Positions 9,338-17,879 of a DNA stretch of 37,252 nt are shown here, one piece after another. A program made the position numbers and the translations under genes. The DNA is from JAYSFC01 sp041913505 (lineage in GTDB: Bacteria > Pseudomonadota > Gammaproteobacteria > Burkholderiales > Burkholderiaceae_C): the NCBI GenBank assembly GCA_041913505.1, contig JAYSFC010000019.1, forward strand, positions 1 to 37,252, in the 5' to 3' direction. The stretch's first letter is position 1. Every line of letters begins with the position of its first letter. A model generated the notes under the pieces. It saw only the letters and a program-made list of their open reading frames with translations, was not told the DNA's origin and did not search any database.

Positions 9338-9410
9338 GGGAGGGCCAGGAGAGCACGCGCAGCAATCGTCCATTGTGCGCCTGCCTGACCCGGCAAGGGC
9401 GCGGCACTGC

Positions 9411-9452
9411 TTGACCTGGATCATGCCCCTACCGATGGAAGGGGCGTATGGT
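9411..9452 (+). promoter_or_regulatory. Predicted FNR/Anr-dependent class II promoter of the ubiU cluster
   Basis: TTGACCTGGATCAT at 9411-9424 matches the FNR/Anr/CRP-family consensus TTGAT-N4-ATCAA at 8 of 10 positions with the correct four-base spacer. A -10 element TATGGT lies at 9447-9452. Placing +1 at 9459 puts the box centre at -41.5 and the -10 hexamer at -12 to -7, the exact geometry of class II FNR-activated promoters. No TTGACA-like -35 box is needed or seen. The leader to the ubiU ATG would be about 48 bases. In E. coli ubiUV is known to be FNR-activated, which makes the assignment reasonable. The geometry is seen in the sequence; regulator identity is inferred. Confidence 0.75.
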
Positions 9453-9506
9453 TCAGCCTGCGCGAAGGTGCCTGCCGGGCCGCCCGCGTCCGAGTTTTTC
9501 GATCGC

Positions 9507-10559
9507 ATGCAAACCCACACTTCCCCCACCGACGGCGCAGCCCCCGAGGCCGCGCCCCCGTTCGAACTGGTCTGCCCCGCAGGCAGCCTGCCCGCGCTCA
9601 AGGCCGCCGTGGACGCGGGCGCCAGCTGCGTGTACCTGGGCCTGCGCGACGCCACCAATGCGCGCAACTTTGCCGGGCTCAATTTCGACGAAGCCGCCAT
9701 CGCCAACGGCATCCAGTACGCGCACCAGCGCGGGCGCAAGGTGTTCATGGCGCTCAACACCTACCCGCAGGCCGCCAACCCCGAGCCCTGGCGCGCCGCC
9801 ATGGACAAGGCGGTGGACCTGGGCATGGACGCCGTGATCCTGGCCGACCCCGGCCTGATGCAATACGGCGCGCAGCACCACCCCAAGCTGCGCCTGCACC
9901 TGTCGGTGCAGGGCTCGGCCACCAGCGCCGATGCCATCAACTTCTACCGCGAGCAGTTCGGCATCGTGCGCGCCGTGCTGCCGCGCGTGCTGGCCATCGA
10001 GCAGGTGCAGCGCGTGATCGACGCCACGCCGGTGGAGATCGAGGTGTTCGGCTTCGGCAGCCTGTGCGTGATGGTCGAGGGGCGCTGCGCGCTTTCGTCT
10101 TACGCCACGGGCGAGTCGCCCAACACGCACGGCGTGTGCTCGCCCGCCAAGGCCGTGCGCTGGCAGGAAACGCCGCAGGGGCTGGAGTCGCGCCTCAACG
10201 GTGTGCTCATCGACCGGTACGCGGGCGGCGAGAACGCTGGCTATCCCACGCTGTGCAAGGGCCGCTTCGACGTGGGCGAGGAGCAGGGCTACTACGCGCT
10301 CGAGGAACCCACGAGCCTCAACACGCTGGAGCTGCTGCCCCAGCTCGCGAAGATGGGTGTGCGTGCCGTCAAGATCGAGGGCCGCCAGCGCAGCCCGGCC
10401 TACGTGGCCCAGGTCACGCGCGTGTGGCGCGAAGCCATCGACCACTGCATGGCCCTGCCGCACCGCTACAGCCCCAAGACCCAGTGGATGGCCCGCCTCG
10501 ACGATCTGGCCGAAGGCCAGCAGCACACGCTCGGGGCCTACCACCGCCCCTGGAAGTGA
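9507..10559 (+). CDS. ubiU: O2-independent ubiquinone biosynthesis protein UbiU (U32 family)
   Basis: A 350-residue peptidase U32-like protein. UbiU and UbiV form a [4Fe-4S] heterodimer needed for hydroxylation of the ubiquinone ring without oxygen. The N-terminus (FELVCPAGSLPALKAAVDAG) is the U32 signature. The four cluster ligands appear as Cys187, Cys194, Cys211 and Cys250 (CX6CX16CX38C), the arrangement expected for UbiU. ATG 9507 was chosen because an upstream in-frame ATG (9423) overlaps the FNR-like box and its translation (PLPMEGAYGSACAK) is not family-like. Shine-Dalgarno complementarity is poor. First gene of the ubi cluster, 31 bases before ubiV. Confidence 0.93.
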   Translation: MQTHTSPTDGAAPEAAPPFELVCPAGSLPALKAAVDAGASCVYLGLRDATNARNFAGLNFDEAAIANGIQYAHQRGRKVFMALNTYPQAANPEPWRAAMDKAVDLGMDAVILADPGLMQYGAQHHPKLRLHLSVQGSATSADAINFYREQFGIVRAVLPRVLAIEQVQRVIDATPVEIEVFGFGSLCVMVEGRCALSSYATGESPNTHGVCSPAKAVRWQETPQGLESRLNGVLIDRYAGGENAGYPTLCKGRFDVGEEQGYYALEEPTSLNTLELLPQLAKMGVRAVKIEGRQRSPAYVAQVTRVWREAIDHCMALPHRYSPKTQWMARLDDLAEGQQHTLGAYHRPWK

Positions 10560-10590
10560 TGCATTCCCCTACCGCCTGGAGAGACGCCCC

Positions 10591-11517
10591 ATGAAACTCG
10601 CCCTCGGTCCGCTGCTGTACTACTGGCCGCGCGACACCGTGTATGCCTTCTACGAGGCCATGGCCGCCACGCCGCTCGATGTGGTCTATGTTGGCGAAAC
10701 CGTGTGCTCGCGCCGCCACGAGCTGCGTGCATCCGACTGGCTGGCCATCGCGCGCATGCTGCGCAGCGCGGGCAAGCAGGCCGTGCTGTCCACCCAGGTG
10801 CTGCTCGAATCCACCTCCGATGTGGGCCAGATGCAGCGCATCGTGCAGAACGAGGAATTCCTCGTCGAGGCCAACGACATGGGCGCCGTGCACGGCCTCG
10901 CAGGCCAGCGGCCCTTCGTGGCCGGTTCACAGCTCAACCTGTACAACCCCTCGTCGCTTGCGTGGATGGCACAGCTCGGCGCGAGCCGCTGGGTCATGCC
11001 GCTGGAGATGCGCCGCGACGACCTCGCCACCATGCTGGTCACCCGCCCCGTGGGGCTCGAAACCGAGGTGTTCGCCTACGGACGCCTGGCGCTTGCCCAC
11101 TCGGCGCGCTGCTTCACCGCGCGCCACCGCAACCTGCCCAAGGACGCCTGCGCGTTCAGCTGCCTTGAGCACCCCGACGGCCAGCTGCTGTCCACGCGCG
11201 AGAGCGAGGCCTTCCTCGTGCTCAATGGCACACAGACCCAGTCGGCGCGCGTCTACAACCTCGTGGCCGAGATGCCCGCGCTGCGCGCGATGGGCGTGGA
11301 CCTTGTGCGCCTGTCCCCGCAGTCCCAGCACATGGAGCAAATCATCGCCGCGTTCGACGCCGCGCGCCATGCCGCACAGCCCGGGACCGGCACGGGTGCC
11401 GAGGCGCTCGAGGGCATGCGGCCCTTCATGCCCGACGCTCCCTGCAACGGCTACTGGCATGGCCTGCCGGGGCTGGAGCAGGTGGCGCCCGGAGCGCAGG
11501 CGCCGGCCCGCGCCTGA
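10591..11517 (+). CDS. ubiV: O2-independent ubiquinone biosynthesis protein UbiV (U32 family)
   Basis: A 308-residue U32-like partner of UbiU. The start follows a GGAGAG site at proper spacing. The N-terminus MKLALGPLLYYWPRDTVYAF is typical. The iron-sulfur ligands are Cys39 (GETVCSRR), Cys174, Cys187 and Cys191, giving the CX12CX3C triad of UbiV; Cys39 even keeps the E. coli residue number. Together with UbiU it acts in anaerobic hydroxylation, for which prephenate-derived oxygen donation has been proposed in E. coli. The C-terminus (AQAPARA) is low-complexity and variable. The next gene starts 12 bases downstream. Confidence 0.93.
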   Translation: MKLALGPLLYYWPRDTVYAFYEAMAATPLDVVYVGETVCSRRHELRASDWLAIARMLRSAGKQAVLSTQVLLESTSDVGQMQRIVQNEEFLVEANDMGAVHGLAGQRPFVAGSQLNLYNPSSLAWMAQLGASRWVMPLEMRRDDLATMLVTRPVGLETEVFAYGRLALAHSARCFTARHRNLPKDACAFSCLEHPDGQLLSTRESEAFLVLNGTQTQSARVYNLVAEMPALRAMGVDLVRLSPQSQHMEQIIAAFDAARHAAQPGTGTGAEALEGMRPFMPDAPCNGYWHGLPGLEQVAPGAQAPARA

Positions 11518-11529
11518 GCGTACCGAACG

Positions 11530-12153
11530 ATGTACGTCGGCGAACGCTTCAACAGCATCAGCCACGCGGTGGGCGCCCTGCTCGCCGTGGCGGGCACGGC
11601 CGTGCTCGTGGTGCTGGCTGCGCGGCTCGCCGACCCGTGGAAGATCGTGGCCTTCAGCGTCTATGGCGCGATGCTGGTGGCGCTCTACGCCGCCTCCACG
11701 GCCTACCACAGCGTGCGCGGGCGCGCCAAGGCCGTGCTGCGCAAGCTCGACCACTGCAGCATCTACCTGCTCATCGCGGGCAGCTACACGCCGTTCGCGC
11801 TCGTGTCGCTGCGCGGCGCCTGGGGCTGGTCGCTGCTGGGCGTGGTGTGGGGCCTCGCGCTGCTGGGCATCGCGCAGGAGATCTGGCTCGCGCGCGGCGC
11901 ACGCCGGCTCTCGCTCGCGCTCTACGTGGCCATGGGATGGCTCGCCCTCGTGGCCGTGGCGCCGCTGTGGCGCGCGCTTGGGCCCGCGGGCTTCGCCTGG
12001 TTGCTCGCGGGCGGTGCCTGCTATACCGTGGGCATCGTCTTTTACGCCGCCGACCACCGTGTGCGACATGCCCACGGCTGGTGGCACCTGTTCGTGCTCG
12101 GTGGCAGCGGCTGCCACTTTTTCACCGTGCTGCACTTCGTCGCCTTGCCATGA
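11530..12153 (+). CDS. trhA: TrhA/hemolysin III family membrane protein within the ubi cluster
   Basis: A 207-residue integral membrane protein with about seven helices. It carries the family signature: YVGERFNSISHAVGALLAV at the N-terminus, the SxxxH motif in STAYHSV, LDHCSIYLLIAGSYTPF, and the C-terminal HAHGWWHLFVLGGSGCHFF with the histidines that form the PAQR-like metal site. Members are named hemolysin III, but E. coli YqfA/TrhA is linked to membrane energy homeostasis rather than haemolysis. Its stop overlaps the ubiT start in the string ATGA, so it is translationally coupled to a ubiquinone-synthesis gene. A role tied to the quinone pool is an inference from that placement. Confidence 0.88.
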   Translation: MYVGERFNSISHAVGALLAVAGTAVLVVLAARLADPWKIVAFSVYGAMLVALYAASTAYHSVRGRAKAVLRKLDHCSIYLLIAGSYTPFALVSLRGAWGWSLLGVVWGLALLGIAQEIWLARGARRLSLALYVAMGWLALVAVAPLWRALGPAGFAWLLAGGACYTVGIVFYAADHRVRHAHGWWHLFVLGGSGCHFFTVLHFVALP

Positions 12154-12647
12154 CTGCCTCTTCTCCCGCTCCCTTCACGCTGCCGCGCCCCGTGGGCGCC
12201 GTGCTCTCGCGCCTGCCCGCCTACCCGGGGTCCCTCCTGCTCGTGACCGCGATCAACCTCGCGCTCGCACGCCACCTGCCGGACGACGTGCGCGCCCTGC
12301 TGCTGCACAAGCGCCTGCGCATCCGCGTGCGCGATGCGTGCGTGGCCTTCGACTTCGCGTGGACGGGCCAGCGCTTCGCGCCCGGCGCGCCGGACGACAC
12401 ACCCGACCTCACCGTGAGCGCCAGTGCCCAGGACTTCGTGCTGCTCGCGCAGCGCCGCCAGGACCCGGACACGCTGTTCTTCAGCCGCCGCCTCGTGATG
12501 GAGGGCGACACCGAACTGGGCCTCGTGGTCAAGAACGCGCTCGACGCGCTGGAGCTGCCCGTGCTCGACCCGCGCCACTGGAGCCCGCGTGCCGTGTTCG
12601 CGCGCTGGGCTGCGCGGCGCCCGCCGCTGCCGGGAGCGCGGCCATGA
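12150..12647 (+). CDS. ubiT: UbiT, SCP2-domain lipid-binding ubiquinone factor
   Basis: A 165-residue protein with one SCP2 sterol-carrier domain, matching UbiT (YhbT), the anaerobic counterpart of the accessory factor UbiJ that binds isoprenoid-quinone lipids. Visible features are the LPAYPGSLLLVTAINLALA helix, the strand VAFDFAWTGQRFA, the DDTPDLTVSASAQDFVLLA segment, and RRLVMEGDTELGLVVKNALD, a hallmark of the family. The ATG overlaps the trhA stop by 4 bases with no Shine-Dalgarno of its own, so its translation depends on trhA. Its own stop overlaps the next ATG the same way. Identity is supported by ubiU and ubiV upstream. Confidence 0.9.
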   Translation: MTASSPAPFTLPRPVGAVLSRLPAYPGSLLLVTAINLALARHLPDDVRALLLHKRLRIRVRDACVAFDFAWTGQRFAPGAPDDTPDLTVSASAQDFVLLAQRRQDPDTLFFSRRLVMEGDTELGLVVKNALDALELPVLDPRHWSPRAVFARWAARRPPLPGARP

Positions 12648-13051
12648 AGGACCAGCCCCGGCCTGACCATCCGCTGGTCTACTCCTGTTCGGGCTGCTCC
12701 AGCGCCGCGCAGCTGGCCAACCACGTGGCGCTGCAGCTCGACCGGCGCGGCGTGGCCGAGATGTCGTGCATCGCGGGCGTGGGCGGCGACGTGCCGCACC
12801 TCATGAAGATTGCGCACTCGGGCCGGCCCATCGTCGCGCTCGACGGCTGCCCGCTGGCCTGCGTGAAGAGCAGTCTCGCGCGCCACGGCATCGTGCCCGC
12901 GCGCCACTACCTGCTGCACCAGTACGGTGTGAAAAAGCGCGTGCACGAGGACTTCGACGCCGACCAGGCCGCCCTGGTGCTCGAACGGGTGCAGGTCGAC
13001 CTGCGCGTGCGCCCGCTGGCTGCGTCCCGCGAGGAGCAAGAACATGGCTGA
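12644..13051 (+). CDS. DGC-domain putative metal-binding protein in the ubi cluster
   Basis: A 135-residue cytoplasmic protein of the DGC (putative zinc-binding) family, function unknown. Five cysteines stand out: Cys15 and Cys18 in YSCSGCSSAAQ, Cys42 in EMSCIAGVGG, and Cys69 and Cys73 in the eponymous DGCPLACVK. The CxxC plus C plus CxxxC spacing could bind zinc or an iron-sulfur cluster. The start is meshed with the ubiT stop (ATGA) and has a GGGAG site; its last 8 bases overlap ubiX. Tight coupling on both sides to ubiquinone genes suggests a job in the same process, for example metal or cluster handling for UbiU/UbiV, but this is inference only. Confidence 0.85.
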   Translation: MKDQPRPDHPLVYSCSGCSSAAQLANHVALQLDRRGVAEMSCIAGVGGDVPHLMKIAHSGRPIVALDGCPLACVKSSLARHGIVPARHYLLHQYGVKKRVHEDFDADQAALVLERVQVDLRVRPLAASREEQEHG

Positions 13052-13628
13052 GCTGCGCCGTATCGTCGTGGGCATCTCGGGCGCGAGCGGCGCCGTGTAC
13101 GGTGCCCGGCTGCTGCAGGCACTGCGCGGCACCGAGGGCGTGGAGTCGCACCTGGTCGTGTCCGACGCGGGCTGGCGCAACCTGCGCCACGAGCTCGACA
13201 TGGACCGCCCGAGCGTCGAGGCCCTGGCCCATGTGGTGCATGATGTGCGCAACGTGGGCGCGGCCATCGCGAGCGGCTCCTTCGCGGCGCACGGCATGGT
13301 GGTGGCGCCGTGCTCCATGCGTACGCTCGCGGCCATCGCCAACGGCCTGGCCGACAACCTGCTCACGCGCGCCGCCGACGTGGCGCTCAAGGAGCGCCGT
13401 CGCCTCGTGCTGCTCGTGCGCGAGTCGCCGCTGCACCTTGTGCACTTGCGCAACATGGCCACGGTGACCGAGATGGGCGCGATCTGCTGCCCGCCGGTGC
13501 CGGCCTTCTACCAGCGCCCCACCACCGTGGGCGAGGTCGTGGACCACAGCGTGGCGCGCGCGCTCGACCTGCTGGGCATCGCGCACGAACTCGCGCCGCG
13601 CTGGCAGGGGCTGCCTGAAAACTCCTGA
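13044..13628 (+). CDS. ubiX: Flavin prenyltransferase UbiX
   Basis: A 194-residue flavoprotein that makes prenylated FMN, the cofactor of UbiD. Family features: IVVGISGASGAVYGARLLQ with the FMN-phosphate loop at about residues 8-20, HLVVSDAGWRNL, VVAPCSMRTLAAIANGLADN, the REPL-type RESPLHLVHLRNM, and the Pro-rich CCPPVPAFYQRP. Start ATG 13044 has GAGGAG inside the preceding gene and overlaps that gene by 8 bases. In this cluster it serves UbiD for decarboxylation of the polyprenyl-hydroxybenzoate intermediate. Separated from ubiD by 56 bases containing a repeat. Confidence 0.93.
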   Translation: MAELRRIVVGISGASGAVYGARLLQALRGTEGVESHLVVSDAGWRNLRHELDMDRPSVEALAHVVHDVRNVGAAIASGSFAAHGMVVAPCSMRTLAAIANGLADNLLTRAADVALKERRRLVLLVRESPLHLVHLRNMATVTEMGAICCPPVPAFYQRPTTVGEVVDHSVARALDLLGIAHELAPRWQGLPENS

Positions 13629-13680
13629 ATTCATAGCTGCTGGCGCTAGTAACCAAGGCGCTGTAGCTTCTATCGATTCC
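13629..13680. repeat. Degenerate Comamonadaceae-type intergenic repeat, copy 2 (between ubiX and ubiD)
   Basis: The 56-base gap holds ATAGCTGCTGGCGCTAG and, facing it, GCGCTGTAGCTTCTAT. The arms can pair imperfectly around AGTAACCAAG. This is the TAGCTGCTGGCGCT form of the same repeat family as at 1376, 16549 and 18609. It leaves ubiD without a recognisable Shine-Dalgarno (GATTCCTCAA precedes the ATG), so it may lower or uncouple ubiD expression from the upstream genes. Confidence 0.6.
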
Positions 13681-13684
13681 TCAA

Positions 13685-15169
13685 ATGCCTGACCGCGACC
13701 TGCGCGACTTCCTCGCCCGGCTCGAAGCCGCTGGCGAACTGCGCCGCATCACCGAACCCGTCTCGCCCCACCTCGAGATGACCGCGCTCAGCGACCGCGT
13801 GCTGCGCGCGGGCGGGCCGGCCCTGCTGTTCGAAAACCCCACGGGCCACGCCATGCCCGCGCTGACCAACCTGTTCGGCACGCCCGGGCGCGTGGCGCGC
13901 GCGCTGGGCGTGGCGGGCCTGTCCGAGATCCGCGCCTTCGGCGAAGTGCTGGCCCAGCTCAAGGAGCCCGAGCCGCCGCGCGGCATGAAGGACCTGTGGG
14001 GCCGGCGCGACCTCGTCAAGACCCTGTGGAGCATGGCGCCCGCCACCGTGCGCCGCCCGCCCTGCCAGCAGATCGTTTGGGAGGGCCCCGACGTGGACCT
14101 CTCCCGCCTGCCCATCCAGCACTGCTGGCCCGGCGACGTGGCGCCGCTCGTCACCTGGGGCCTGACCATCACGCGGGGGCCGAACAAGCCGCGCCAGAAC
14201 CTGGGCATCTACCGCCAGCAGGTGCTGTCGAAGAACGAGCTCATCATGCGCTGGCTTGCGCACCGCGGCGGCGCGCTCGACTTCGCGGAGCACTGCCGGC
14301 GGCACCCTGGCCAGCCCTACCCCGTGGCCGTGGCCATCGGCGCGGACCCTGCCACCATCCTGGGCGCCGTGACCCCCGTGCCCGACAGCCTCTCGGAGTA
14401 CCAGTTCGCGGGCCTGCTGCGCGGCGCGCGCACCGAGGTCGCGCCCGCGCTCGGCGTGCCCCTCTCGGTCCCCGCGCACGCCGAGATCGTGCTCGAAGGC
14501 CACATCCACCCCGATGCATCCCACGCGAGCGGCTGGCGCCATGCCACCGAGGGGCCGTATGGCGACCACACGGGCTACTACAACGAGCGCGCCGAGTTCC
14601 CCGTGTTCACCGTGGAGCGCATCACGCAGCGCGAGGGCGCGCTCTACCACAGCACCTACACGGGCAAGCCGCCCGACGAGCCCGCCATGCTGGGCCTGGC
14701 GCTCAACGAGCTGTTCGTGCCGCTACTGCAGCGCGCCTTTCCCGAGATCGTCGATTTCTACCTGCCGCCCGAGGCCTGCAGCTACCGCATGGCCGTGGTG
14801 CGCATCCGCAAGGCCTACGCGGGCCACGCGCGGCGCGTGATGATGGGCGTGTGGAGCCACCTGCGCCAGTTCCTGTACACCAAGTTCATCGTGGTGGTCG
14901 ATGAGGACATCGACGTGCGCGACTGGAAGGAAGTCATCTGGGCCCTGACCACGCGCATGGACCCGGCGCGCGACACGATGCTCATCGAGCACACGCCCAT
15001 CGACTACCTCGACTTCGCCTCGCCCGTGGCGGGCCTGGGCAGCAAGATGGGGCTGGATGCCACGAACAAATGGCCCGGCGAAACGCAGCGCGAATGGGGC
15101 CGCCCCATGGCCATGGATGCGGGCGTGTCCGCGCGCATGGACGCGCTGGCGCAGGCGCTGGGGCTCTGA
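13685..15169 (+). CDS. ubiD: 4-hydroxy-3-polyprenylbenzoate decarboxylase UbiD
   Basis: A 494-residue prFMN-dependent decarboxylase, near the 497 residues of E. coli UbiD. It removes the carboxyl group of polyprenyl-hydroxybenzoate in ubiquinone synthesis. Recognisable regions are the N-terminal RDLRDFLARLEAAGELRRI, the cofactor region TRGPNKPRQNLGIYRQQV followed by MRWLAHRGGA, the active-site segment ATEGPYGDHTGYYN, the HSTYTGKPPDEP loop, and C-terminal NKWPGETQREWGRPM. Start ATG 13685 lacks a good ribosome site. Together with UbiX it completes a decarboxylation module directly downstream of the O2-independent hydroxylation genes. Confidence 0.94.
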   Translation: MPDRDLRDFLARLEAAGELRRITEPVSPHLEMTALSDRVLRAGGPALLFENPTGHAMPALTNLFGTPGRVARALGVAGLSEIRAFGEVLAQLKEPEPPRGMKDLWGRRDLVKTLWSMAPATVRRPPCQQIVWEGPDVDLSRLPIQHCWPGDVAPLVTWGLTITRGPNKPRQNLGIYRQQVLSKNELIMRWLAHRGGALDFAEHCRRHPGQPYPVAVAIGADPATILGAVTPVPDSLSEYQFAGLLRGARTEVAPALGVPLSVPAHAEIVLEGHIHPDASHASGWRHATEGPYGDHTGYYNERAEFPVFTVERITQREGALYHSTYTGKPPDEPAMLGLALNELFVPLLQRAFPEIVDFYLPPEACSYRMAVVRIRKAYAGHARRVMMGVWSHLRQFLYTKFIVVVDEDIDVRDWKEVIWALTTRMDPARDTMLIEHTPIDYLDFASPVAGLGSKMGLDATNKWPGETQREWGRPMAMDAGVSARMDALAQALGL

Positions 15170-15248
15170 GCCCGGGACCGCAGCCTGATGCGCGTCAAGC
15201 TGTCGCCTGGGTTCGGACGGCACGCGCGGGCGCTTTGACAATGGGCGC

Positions 15249-16544
15249 ATGGACTTCTCCCCCTCGCCCCGCGCGCGGCAGTGGCTGGCGCGCCTCGAAG
15301 CGTTCCTGGAACGCTATGTCCTGCCCCACAACGCGGCCTGGCATGCCGCCGTGCAGGCGGGCGCGCATCCGCCGCCCTTCCTCGAAGACCTGAAGGCGCT
15401 CGCGCGCGAGGAGGGGCTGTGGAACCTGTTCCTGCCCACGCTGCGCGCCGATGAGCCGGGCACGCCGCTGTCCAACCTCGACTACGCGCCGCTGGCCGAG
15501 GCCATGGGCCGCCTGCCCTGGGCGGCCGAGGTGTTCAACTGCCAGGCGCCCGACAGCGGCAATATCGAGCTCTTGCACCGCTTCGCCACGCCCGCGCAGC
15601 GCGCGCGCTGGCTCATGCCGTTGCTCGAGGGCCGCATGCGCTCGGCCTTCGCGATGTCCGAGCCCGACGTGGCCTCGTCCGACCCCACCAACTTGCAGAC
15701 CACGGTGCGCCGCGATGGCGATGCGCTCGTGCTCCACGGCCGCAAGTGGTTCATCACGGGGGCCGCGCACCCGCAATGCCGCCTGCTCGTGGTGGTGGGC
15801 CGCAATGCCGATGCCCCCGCGGACGCGCCGCACGCCGCCCACAGCCTGGTGCTGGTGCCGGCCGACGCGCCGGGCGTGCGCGTCGTGCGCAACATCGCGG
15901 TGGCGCACCACCACGCGCCCGAGGGCCATTGCGAGATCGTGCTGCAGAACGTGCGCGTGCCGGCCGATGCGCTGCTGGGCGCCTGGGGCGCGGGCTTCGC
16001 GATGGCGCAGGCGCGCCTGGGCCCGGGGCGCGTGCACCACTGCATGCGCACCATCGGCCAGTGCGAGCTGGCGCTGGAGCTGGCCGCCGAGCGCGCGCTG
16101 GAGCGCCACGCGTTCGGTCAGCCGCTGGCCGAGCGCGCCAACGTGCAGGAGTGGATCGCCGAGTCGCGCGTCGAGATCGACCAGGCCCGCCTGCTCGTGC
16201 TGCGCGCGGCCTGGCTGCTGGACCAGGGCGACGCCGCCGAGGGGGACGGCGCGCGCGCGCTGCGCGCCCAGGTGGCGGCCATCAAGCTCGTGGCCGCACG
16301 GCTGCAGCAGCGCGTGGCGGACCGTGCCATCCAGGTCTTCGGTGCCATGGGCCTGTCGCCCGACACGCCGCTGGCCGATTTCTGGACCTGGGGGCGCGCG
16401 CTGCGCCTCATGGACGGGCCCGACGAGGTGCACCTGCGCAGCGTGGCGCGCCACGAGCTCGCGCGGGCCCGCGCGCGGCTGGGCGCCACGGCGGCCTACT
16501 TCACCACGCCCGAGCAGCTGGCGGCGCCGGTGCGCATCCGCTAG
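15249..16544 (+). CDS. Acyl-CoA dehydrogenase (ACAD10/11-like)
   Basis: A 431-residue FAD-dependent acyl-CoA dehydrogenase. N-terminal helices (ARQWLARLEAFLERYVLP), the FAD/substrate region RSAFAMSEPDVASSDPTN and GRKWFITGAAHP, and the C-terminal helical bundle with QRVADRAIQVFGAMGLSPD are all present. The segment LMDGPDEVHLRSVARHEL puts Asp389 in the DGPDEVH motif, which holds the catalytic base in the ACAD10/ACAD11 group instead of the Glu of medium-chain enzymes. The acyl substrate is unknown. ATG 15249 was chosen; no operon partner is obvious. It is convergent with the second diguanylate cyclase across a repeat/hairpin. Confidence 0.9.
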   Translation: MDFSPSPRARQWLARLEAFLERYVLPHNAAWHAAVQAGAHPPPFLEDLKALAREEGLWNLFLPTLRADEPGTPLSNLDYAPLAEAMGRLPWAAEVFNCQAPDSGNIELLHRFATPAQRARWLMPLLEGRMRSAFAMSEPDVASSDPTNLQTTVRRDGDALVLHGRKWFITGAAHPQCRLLVVVGRNADAPADAPHAAHSLVLVPADAPGVRVVRNIAVAHHHAPEGHCEIVLQNVRVPADALLGAWGAGFAMAQARLGPGRVHHCMRTIGQCELALELAAERALERHAFGQPLAERANVQEWIAESRVEIDQARLLVLRAAWLLDQGDAAEGDGARALRAQVAAIKLVAARLQQRVADRAIQVFGAMGLSPDTPLADFWTWGRALRLMDGPDEVHLRSVARHELARARARLGATAAYFTTPEQLAAPVRIR

Positions 16545-16548
16545 TGCA

Positions 16549-16612
16549 GATTGCTATTAAAAAAGTAGCTATAAAAGACCGATGCACTTGCACTTGCGTG
16601 CATAAAGTCTTT
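16549..16612. repeat. Intergenic repeat copy 3 with hairpin between convergent genes
   Basis: TTGCTATTAAAAAAGTAGCT at the left end is the repeat core seen after glpQ. To its right, AAAGAC (16574-16579) pairs with GTCTTT (16607-16612), and ATGCAC (16582-16587) pairs with GTGCAT (16598-16603), giving a two-step hairpin. It lies between the stop of the acyl-CoA dehydrogenase and the stop of the opposing diguanylate cyclase gene, where a bidirectional terminator is expected. The arm GTCTTTC gives only a short T-run, so terminator activity is plausible but modest. Confidence 0.55.
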
Positions 16613-16620
16613 CAAACGCC

Positions 16621-17763
<1,143 letters not shown>

Positions 17764-17839
17764 AAAAAAGTCCTTCTACACAGGGCGGCCCGCAAAGGTG
17801 CGGCCGTTGCCGAGCCCGTGGCCCAGCGAGCCATTCTAG

Positions 17840-17874
17840 AAAAATGGCCGCCGGTGCAAAAGGGCCCTGGCGGC
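17840..17874 (-). terminator. Intrinsic terminator of rsmE
   Basis: Just past the rsmE stop, leftward transcription meets GCCGCC (complement of 17869-17874), a 16-base loop, GGCGGC (complement of 17847-17852), then CATTTTTC. A short all-GC stem followed by five T (A run at 17840-17844) fits a Rho-independent terminator. The stem is only 6 bp. Confidence 0.55.
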
Positions 17875-17879
17875 GGGGC

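Noticed and set aside
9337..9373. Longer MFS transporter start at ATG 9373
   Set aside because: It adds MDDCCACSPGPP, which is not membrane- or family-like; the 9337 start puts TM1 at the N-terminus as in relatives.
9423..9507. Upstream in-frame ATG (9423) as ubiU start
   Set aside because: It lies inside the FNR-like box and upstream of the predicted transcription start; the added residues are not conserved in character.
10643..13051. Rightward 802-codon frame spanning ubiV, trhA and ubiT and ending as the DGC protein
   Set aside because: It is Arg/Ser/Pro/Ala-rich noise until the last 135 codons. The DGC gene has its own ATG with ribosome site at 12644.
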